Assembly: GCA_030704615.1 (NCBI GenBank)
Contig: JAKLZA010000063.1
Location: forward strand, 1-25,000
Origin: Takakia lepidozioides
Lineage: Eukaryota > Streptophyta > Takakiopsida > Takakiales > Takakiaceae
Reading direction: 5' to 3'
DNA length: 25,000 nt
The position numbers were made by a program, and so were the translations under genes. Positions 18,093-25,000 of this stretch are shown here, in pieces. The notes beneath the pieces are model-generated. The model searched no databases, had not been told where the DNA came from, and was given only the letters and a program-made list of their open reading frames with translations. Each line of letters opens with the position of its first letter. Position 1 is the first letter of the stretch.

Positions 18093-21000
18093 TTACCGTC
18101 TTTTCTTTCGGACCGATCTTTGTGGTTGTTCAGCTTGGCCGCTGCTGCTGCCAGCATTGCCCTTGTCGCGCTTATGTTGGTACTTGAGGAAAATTTGATA
18201 TGAGAGCCCACCAAAGACCATTGCCACGCCCCCCCATTGCTGCAGGGACAAAGGATTATGGTTCCAAATCGATGACGCGAGGATGCTAAGGAACTTGCGC
18301 GTCGTGGTTATGGTTGTGTTCGTCAGAGCGCCGAAGCGGCTGATGGTCAGGAAGATGAAGTTCTGCCCTACGGCGCCACAGATGCAGAAGATGAGAATGT
18401 CCCAGGCAGCTTCAGGGTGATCTCGGCAAAAACGCAAGGCACCATACCCGCCCCCCCCTGGCCACCCAAACATGAAGAGAGACATGTAGGCGGAGCCCCA
18501 TAAGTTCATGCCCATCATGATGTGCCAGGCGTTGATCTTTGGGTGCCTGCAGCCAATAGTTGCCTCAATGGGATCAGTTTGCCAACCTGTGGGCCTAACA
18601 GCACCAGCTTTGTTCATCACAACATTGAGAAGCAATCGCACTGGAGTCCAGTAGCCCTAACCACACCTAATAACCTGGAGACATTCATCGTCACTGCTCT
18701 ATGGAGTCGGGACGACAAAAGAAGAATTTGAAACCCGTACTCCAGGTATACCATCTGCAGCGGTGCAGAGATTTGAACCGTGACTTCGCCCTTCATTTTC
18801 ATGTGGCATTGAAGCTGGTTCACATAGCCAACTTCAACACTATAGAGCTGACTTCTCTTGTAATCAGTACTTGCGTCCAATATCCTATGTTTTGTTGTTT
18901 GCAACCTTATAAGAATAGTGGATCAGCGGAAGATAAAAAAGCTTATGGGACATAAGCGAAAGAAAGTGGCGCCCTCAAAAAGAAATCCAAAACCAACTAT
19001 TATCAAGGAAAATAAACGATCTTAAACTGAAATACAAGGAAAAACATCACGCTCTCTTGAAAAGAGAGCTTGAGAGAGAGGATCTAAATTATGGAAGGAA
19101 CTTAAAGAACGAAAATGGTGGGAGAGAAGGAAAAAGGAAGATAGATCATCATACTTTTTAGTGAGGGAATCTTGTGTAGCATTGGTGAAGCCATCCAAGG
19201 CTAAGTTTGCTAAGCACAAAGAGTAGCCGAGGGGCGCATTAGGACTTGCTATTTTGCTTTCCTTTGATGAGCTCTGCACACGACACAACCAGCACTCAAA
19301 CAAAAATCCAGGAAAGGAACTGCAAAAACTAAGCAAAACCCTCTGCAAGTTAGTAATAGGGCTTACCTTGAATAGAGCAAATGCTGCGACCCCACCCGCA
19401 ACCAGAAATGTGCAGAGGTATTCCTGTATTGTGTAATGCACTCCATAGATTATGGCTCCCATTAACATAACTGCCATCCTCGATCCAGGGGCCGGACACA
19501 GTTAGATGAGTTCATTTTGAATATCTACCATGCTAATCGTTTTCAGTCAAATGCTCCAAGCTATGTGAAAAGTTAAAATTGGTTGCTCTCGGCAACCCCA
19601 TGACCCTCTGTCTCTCTTCTTTCTTACTTCTTGTGCCATAAGACCTGTGGACCTTATAAAGAACCAATTCATTTTTATTTTTTTTCATTTTATATCTCTC
19701 TTTTGGTTCCTTTTTATTTTTCTGAATGGGCTTTACATTTGCGTTATAGAGCAAGTTCTTTCTGTCTTTTCTTTATTGACGAGGACCTGATATTTTCTTG
19801 GCTCCAAGGAGATACAGAGGTGTGATTTATTCTGTTGCACAGTGAAAAAGCTATCAGATCATCATGTACAGTACCTTTCCTCGTCTGTATTTCAAAACAA
19901 CTTTGAGTAGCTGAGGTGAATACCTGGTATCATCTTGGAAGACTTTGCCAGCACCTGTTCATTTGCAGATCATGTAAACAGATTTAGTCACTCAGTTATG
20001 ACAAGATTGGCTTGAATTTATGGACTGTGACCTTTGGCATGCTCAAGCTGCAGTGTTATCAGACGTCCTGCCTAGCTAGACCTCACGACGGAAGAAATGC
20101 CTGCGAGGGACTTGCCTTGTGTACTTTTTGAGTACTTCAACTCTGTACTCTCTACACTCTGTTCAGCGTCTGTATTGCAACACCAAGTTTTTCGATGTAA
20201 AGGTTGCAAGCATCACTGATTTCAGGCCCTAGTACGTAGCAGCTATGTCAAGGACATACTATTCCATGCTCACCTAGTACAATCTGTCTAGAATATCAGT
20301 TATGCAACTCTGCCACTGAATCAGCTGCAACTGTTACTTTAAACAGGAGTAGGGAAGCTTGGAAAGTCTGCTATCTGACTGGAAGGAGTAAGCATTCAAC
20401 TGGGAATGTAAGAAACTAAACTAAGAACATACACACCTGAGCAGGGTAACTGATGTACTTCAAGGCTATGATGCCACAAGCGGGTCCAACGGTGTTAGAA
20501 ATGCTGGCTGCCCAGTATGCTAGGATTGGTGCATCTGCACCTTTCTCTGTCGGCCATATCCGTAGCACTGCTCTCAAGAAATCCACCACAGAGAGCCGAC
20601 ACATACAGCTGAAGATCAGAGCAGCTCCAGCTCACTTTTCATTCTACTGTTTCTCTTTGTTTGTTTCTACTCTTTTATTAGTGAGCTGTTTATTCTACTG
20701 TTTCTCTTTGTTTGTTTCTCACTTTCTTATTAGTTCTTTTGGGCTTCCTGTAAACTTTAGAAAAATCCTTTCGTTCTTCCTTTATTTTTGTTTAACCAAG
20801 AACAGGTAAAGACCATAGAACAAGCTTCATAAACCAGAACCCTTGATGACACCAGGGGCAAGGCAAGAAATGCTCTATGTATTTCACTGAGCTAAGTTCT
20901 TTCATTCCTATGCATTCTGTTCCCATAAGCTCTTTGGGTCTTCCTGTGGACATCCTTGCTTTGCTCTCTCTTTCTTCCCTCCTTTCTTTAACCGGGCTAG

Positions 21001-23659
21001 TTTTCCCGCTAGCCACCGAATTCCAATCTTAGCAACCAGTGTGTAGCATTTGAGACTTCCAACAATTGAATGAAAGCAAAAGCTGATGTGATAAGAGAGA
21101 ACTTTGGTGCACATCACGGGCCAAGATTGGTGTTTGCATCTGAAGTCCAAGAACTATGATGGGCATGGAACCTTACTGAGGAAAGACCAAATGAAGCAGA
21201 CAATGTTTTGAGCCAGGTTCAGAAAGGCGAGATGCTCAAATCTCTCTTGTTTCTGCCCATATCGTTTTGTTGATCTGTTTCACAAACAGGCAAATACATT
21301 AGGGGTTTCTGGAGGAAGGTGTGCTCTATTGCCAGGTGCTTAAAAGGTAATCCACATTTCGATCGGCAAATAGCAGTACTTAGCAGTACTTGGAAGCATT
21401 CAGCTGAAGCTTACACCATTTTGTGCCTTCAATCAAACACCCTGGAACCAAAGTTCAGACAATGATTCATATCCACTTTGACATTATTAATGACTTCAAT
21501 GCTTTGCCACGACATGCGCCATCGCATTGCCACAAGAACAGAGGCACTCCTGGTTTGAGGATAATCTCACTAATGAACTGCCACAGCCAATGGCATTTCA
21601 TCTTTACCCTGGCTGGTTTCACACACAAATCTGACACCGAATGGTGAAGGTTTTGAAGACTTCGAATACTTTTTCGGTATTACCTTTCTCTTGCAGTTGA
21701 GAAACTCCAATGAAGAAAGCAACTAGAAAGTTTTGCAATTAAATACTTTTCCGATGTCTCCTTTGTTGGGAGGGTCACATGTGTTGCTCTTCTTTCTGTA
21801 AGGCAAGTGAAAAAGATTAATGTATTTGCAATCTTAAATAAGAATTTGGACAGGGCTTCTGGCAAGCTTCTCCAGTTTTTCTGTAGCCTGGATAAGTCCT
21901 AAAGATTCTCTGGATATGTCACAGATGGAAAGACAAAAATGTTCCCTAAGGATAAATGATCGATACTGGTTTGAAGGATCCCCAACACAGCAGAGCCTTA
22001 ATTTTATTTCTGTGAACTCAAATCTTACAAGATGAGAAGGCTTGAACTGGCATCACTCTGAGCCATGGCACTAGGAGGGCACTAAACTTGTCAGTATATC
22101 TACAATTGGGAACTCTTGTTCATGAATAGTGGGCCAGATATGCAGGTGGTTGTTGCTTGATTACTGACTTGGTCCAGGTTTCATTCCTCCATCCACAGGG
22201 CCTTGGCCACTGCAAATTTAGTGAAGTGTCATAGCTTTGCAGTGTTCATGAGAGTGTCTACTGGGACACTATTTTGTCTCGACAAACAGCGACCCTATAT
22301 TTGTTAGAAAAATTATCTCTCAAGCGAAGACTACTTAACACAGGGCTAACTAGCATTGGAAAAGGAAAGAATTAAGGAGGTTGTGCTGGCATGGAGTGGC
22401 CAATACAATCTTATGTCTGACAAAAACCACGGATGTGAACCGGTCCTCACTGGGGAAATAAGGGCTTGCTAGGCCATTCTCTAGTTTGTATTAAGATTTG
22501 GAACATCTCAAGAGCTCAACAATTGTGTACTAGCAATTGCTTTATCATATTCTGGCTGCATTGATGTATGAAAGATCTGTATAGATGCCGGCCGACGAGG
22601 CGTTGAGTAACATTCCAGAAATCATGTGAAGTTTATTTACTATCCACCGCTGGAGCATTGAACATGAAATGGGAGCTCTTTCACTCAAGCTATGTATCAG
22701 ACCTATAGAACTACATCTGGCACCACACTGGCCAGCTAAGCTCACTGTAGCATCTACATATGTATTTTGGGACCTTGTGCTTTGTCTTCGTCAGTATTAA
22801 GCCACAACTTTGGCCTCAATTGAGGCAACCTTGGCTGATGGATGAACCACACTAGCAAACTGTTCACGTACTCTGTGTCCAAAACTGACGAATAACCATT
22901 GTGTTGATTTACTTGTGTCACTTGACTTCAGTCTCAAATGTACGTTTAATTTCCTTACAAACTAGTGATAGTTGAGGTTATTCAATTAGCTCAGTGTAGA
23001 GCAACACTAATTGCAACTTTGCCTCTATCGGAAGTTGTATGACTTAACTGGTCAAGCCCAGGCTGCTCAAGGACTCAATCTTTGTCTGGAATGTAACACT
23101 ATTTGAATTTGTTCACGTAATTCAACTCTCTACCAGATGTATAATTGTTGGAGGTGATCCAATAAATCAGGCTATATGACGTACATGGAGTTGATCATTG
23201 GAATTCAATCGACACCGAATGGTTAGTAATTGAGTCGATTGCAAGGAAGTCAGTCTGCCATATGATGACTGAGTACACTGCACAGAGAGATGCATGTGTG
23301 TGCGAATGGGATGCTAGCCTTTCTCGTGGGACTGCATTGAAAAACTAGATCATCTTCAACAAATGGAGTCGCTTCTCTCCAAATGTCTTCCATTGCTGAC
23401 CTCCTAAGAAATGGAGGTCAACTATAGCCGAATGCCTGGGTTCGTACCATACATAGTTGTGCGCAAACAGATAATGCACAATTGGTGACTGCATGTGGAA
23501 CGCTGTAACTAATTCACATGCGACATGTGTAGACACATGGATAGTAATAGATAGAAACAGAAAGGAGAGGAAAAATGGAGAGTACACTTACACATTTTCT
23601 TGAAGCAAGCCCTGTGTGACGTACGCAAGATAGATGGCCGACACGCAAATACAGAACAT
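18093..23659 (-). CDS. UTR3: UDP-galactose/UDP-glucose transporter 3-like; exons 23659-23592, 21274-21177, 20567-20437, 19954-19924, 19470-19367, 19273-19155, 18546-18093
   Basis: This nucleotide-sugar transporter (SLC35B1/UTR3 branch) exchanges UDP-sugars across the ER membrane, and Arabidopsis UTR3 supports ER protein folding. Seven exons join in phase to 334 aa (Arabidopsis 331). In order they carry YVTQGLLQEN, STKRYGQKQERFEHLAFLNL with QNIVCFIWSFL, MLRIWPTEKGADAP and ALKYISYPAQ, VLAKSSKMIP (a 31-base exon), VMLMGAIIYGVHYTIQEYLC with VAGGVAAFALFK, ASPNAPLGYSL and GFTNATQDSLTKK, then AVGQNFIFLTISRFGALTNT and TITTTRKF (about 260-269). The C-terminus ...RKKRR fits a KKxx ER-retrieval signal. 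Intron 1 is 2317 bp. The upstream frame is open to 23776 but has no ATG, so the start used here (MFCICVSAIY) is the only in-frame one. See the finding on a likely one-base shift. Confidence 0.92.
20641..20719. repeat. Short tandem duplication, period 51, in UTR3 intron 2
   Basis: A 28-base block starting ATTCTACTGTTTCTC occurs at 20641-20668 and again at 20692-20719. The spacers are similar, both containing TTATTAGT. It is intronic, with no coding role. Confidence 0.85.
21275..23591 (-). other. UTR3 intron 1 (2.3 kb)
   Basis: Bounded by the donor AAAATGT|GTAAGT and the acceptor GAAACAG|ATCAAC on the minus strand. It contains no recognisable gene on either strand. A tRNA-like stretch on the plus strand (22986-23059) is noted separately. 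Confidence 0.8.
22986..23059 (+). repeat. tRNA-like stretch, possible SINE head in UTR3 intron 1
   Basis: TTAGCTCAGTGTAGAGCA resembles a tRNA D-arm/A box. CTGGTCAAGCCCAGG about 60 bases later resembles a T-arm/B box. An acceptor stem is not evident, so this is not a tRNA gene. It may be a decayed SINE. Confidence 0.25.
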
Positions 23660-23776
23660 CGCCACCCTTTTTCCGGCTCCGCCTGCGCCTTGGCCGTCAT
23701 TATGCGGGCTGGGGCTCTCAATGTGATCGTCTATTCTGCCCTTCCCCTTCCCCCCACGTTTCCTTCTGGAATCCAC

Positions 23777-24022
23777 TTTGCTTCTTCACATATATTATAT
23801 ATATATTTTACTATGTCCCCCTCCCTTTACTTTCTGACTACATTAATGTCACTCCCTGCAAAGGTCATTGATTTCCTTCTCCTAAAAAGATTCCTCTTAG
23901 GTCTTCTTTTCTCCCTAGAATCAACTCAAGATTCCGTTCAATACTTTCATCGTTCTCCTCAGGATTCCTCGTTAGCTGGAGCTCTCTATGCTCATTCTTG
24001 TCTGCGGAAATCCTCATGCAAT
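23777..24022 (-). promoter_or_regulatory. UTR3 upstream region
   Basis: An AT-rich run (TATATTATATATATAT on the plus strand near 23790-23808) lies about 100 bp upstream of the possible start ATG at 23700 and could hold the TATA element of UTR3. The spacer to the next minus-strand ORF is only 246 bp. Confidence 0.3.
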
Positions 24023-24430
24023 CTAACAGAACCACGAACGACCAGTATCAGCCGAGGTCTCAGACTTATCATCTTCTTTCTTGGATCTTTTTTCCTTCTT
24101 GCTAGTCCGTCGCCGTCTTTTATTCTCTCGCTTCTGATCAGCTTTGTCTTTCTGCTTCTGCTTCCTCCTAAACGCCAGTTCCCTAGACTTCTCCTTAGCA
24201 GCTCTCCTCTTCTCCTTCACCTTCTCCCTCCTCTCCTCAGCTTGCGCTCTCTTCCTCTCCCTCGTCTCGTTTTGCTTCCACCTCTTCTCCAACCCCCTCT
24301 CCCGCTGCCTCTCTTTCAGCGCCTGCGATTGCTCTGGACTTCTGCAAACTCTCTTCTTCCCCCTCCCACTCCTCCTGCCACGCGATCCTGATCTTGATCG
24401 CCCTCGTTTTCTCCCTTGAGCGCGTGCCAT
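24023..24430 (-). CDS. Hypothetical Arg/Lys-rich protein, 135 aa
   Basis: An intronless frame from ATG at 24430 (context GCCATGG) to TAG encodes 135 residues starting MARAQGRKRGRSRSGSRGRR. The N-terminus is RS/RG-rich like splicing-factor tails. The middle is a charged single-helix or coiled-coil-like stretch (ERKRAQAEERREKVKEKRR). The C-terminus is KEKRSKKEDDKSETSADTG followed by RSWFC. Multiple basic clusters imply nuclear or nucleolar location. I recognise no family. The frame is open for 41 codons upstream of the ATG, but that part is Gly/Arg low complexity. Strong C/T bias of the plus strand can keep such frames open by chance, so coding status is moderate. Confidence 0.5.
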   Translation of the reverse strand: MARAQGRKRGRSRSGSRGRRSGRGKKRVCRSPEQSQALKERQRERGLEKRWKQNETRERKRAQAEERREKVKEKRRAAKEKSRELAFRRKQKQKDKADQKRENKRRRRTSKKEKRSKKEDDKSETSADTGRSWFC

Positions 24431-25000
24431 GCCCACACGCAGCGCCAGCAAGTGCCGACCGCGCCATCCCTCCTCCTCACCCCCCACCGCGCCCCTACCT
24501 CGCACCCCTTCGCCCCGCCCGTTTGTTAACCCCACCCCCAACCAATCACTCACCCCGGTTAGATGACCATATTATATATTACTCTTGATTCCGATGATTT
24601 ATTTATTTATATATATATATTTTGAAGGTATGCGACCATTCCCAGGAAGACCTCTTCAATTTTTGGCCAATGCAAATTCACAGAAATATTTTGGTTTTTA
24701 TTTCACGGAAATCTGAAAAATTGAAAAATGTCAAACGACGCACCCCCGCCGTAATAGGGGGCCGTGTTCATCCGTTTACACTTCCATCCTGCTCACTCTG
24801 TCGCAAACTTTCATCTACTCATCCATAAAACACTGAACATCAAGGGCCTACATTTGATCGCGCGTAATCGGACAGCCAATATTCAAAACTCGGGATGGAT
24901 AAAGCATCTGCTACCAGGTAATACGTGCATTATCAGTGGTTGTCGATAGGGAGGGATCGGACGACAATTATATTCTATTCTTCTACGTATCCTACGATCC
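24431..25000. other. 5' flank of the basic ORF and intergenic end of window
   Basis: A C-rich block (24460-24545) is followed by an AT-rich segment including TATATAAT on the minus strand (about 24570-24580) and a TTTA/(TA)n tract at 24598-24621. The segment from 24622 to the end has no recognisable gene. Confidence 0.4.

Noticed and set aside
20568-20608. Alternative acceptor for UTR3 exon 3 at 20608 giving CMCRLSVVDFLRA
   Set aside because: The phase does not fit the exon 2 donor. The acceptor at 20567 gives FIWSFL-MLRIWP, which matches the family.
20792-21016. Minus-strand frame with YIEHFLPCPW considered as the missing second exon of UTR3
   Set aside because: The true exon was found at 21177-21274 (ERFEHLAFLNLAQ), with matching phases and splice sites.
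22986-23059. Possible functional tRNA gene
   Set aside because: No acceptor stem pairing, no anticodon arm and abnormal spacing between boxes.
23600-24391. 263-aa plus-strand frame rich in Leu, Ser and Pro
   Set aside because: It is the antisense shadow of the basic minus-strand ORF and UTR3 exon 1. Its low-complexity Leu/Pro composition comes from CT-rich DNA.

Overview
This is a eukaryotic nuclear window from a plant. Four protein genes are recognised by sequence: the C-terminal part of a FRA1-type kinesin-4, cytosolic ribosomal protein L12, a pfkB-family myo-inositol kinase and a UDP-galactose/UDP-glucose transporter of the UTR3 type. All are split by GT-AG introns, and exon phases close exactly in every gene. 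A telo-box sits upstream of the ribosomal protein gene. The plant-type CXC kinesin tail and the plant MIK-like kinase point to a land plant. Moderate gene density and tRNA-derived SINEs fit a spore-bearing plant or similar, but I cannot fix the clade.

Layout. 1-2355 (+): last four exons of the kinesin-4 gene. 2356-4900: its 3' flank and a stretch of broken open frames, one with an ankyrin-like motif. 4910-5488 (+): an unrecognised Lys/Glu-rich ORF with an internal repeat. 6289-7369: a non-autonomous pogo/mariner-like DNA transposon with terminal inverted repeats and TA target duplications. 7370-8900: low-complexity and gene-free DNA. 8911-9171: an LRR receptor relic. 9311-9540: an intact SINE with target-site duplication, about 200 bp upstream of RPL12. 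9741-10756 (+): RPL12, with a long perfect hairpin in intron 2.

11583-12877: a rearranged, intron-containing MCM8 pseudogene. Three exon relics lie on the minus strand. The Walker-B exon lies on the plus strand and is present twice in a 205-bp tandem duplication. A second SINE abuts the broken end. 14202-16466 (-): myo-inositol kinase in four exons. 18093-23659 (-): UTR3 in seven exons with a 2.3-kb first intron. 24023-24430 (-): a very basic Arg/Lys-rich ORF.

The genes do not form a functional cluster. Cell-wall synthesis, translation, inositol phosphorylation and ER nucleotide-sugar transport are ordinary housekeeping neighbours in a plant genome. The unusual content is in the accessory DNA: the MCM8 relic, the two SINE copies, the pogo-like element, the intronic hairpin, and an apparent one-base problem at the UTR3 start codon. 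I found no convincing wholly new multi-gene system.
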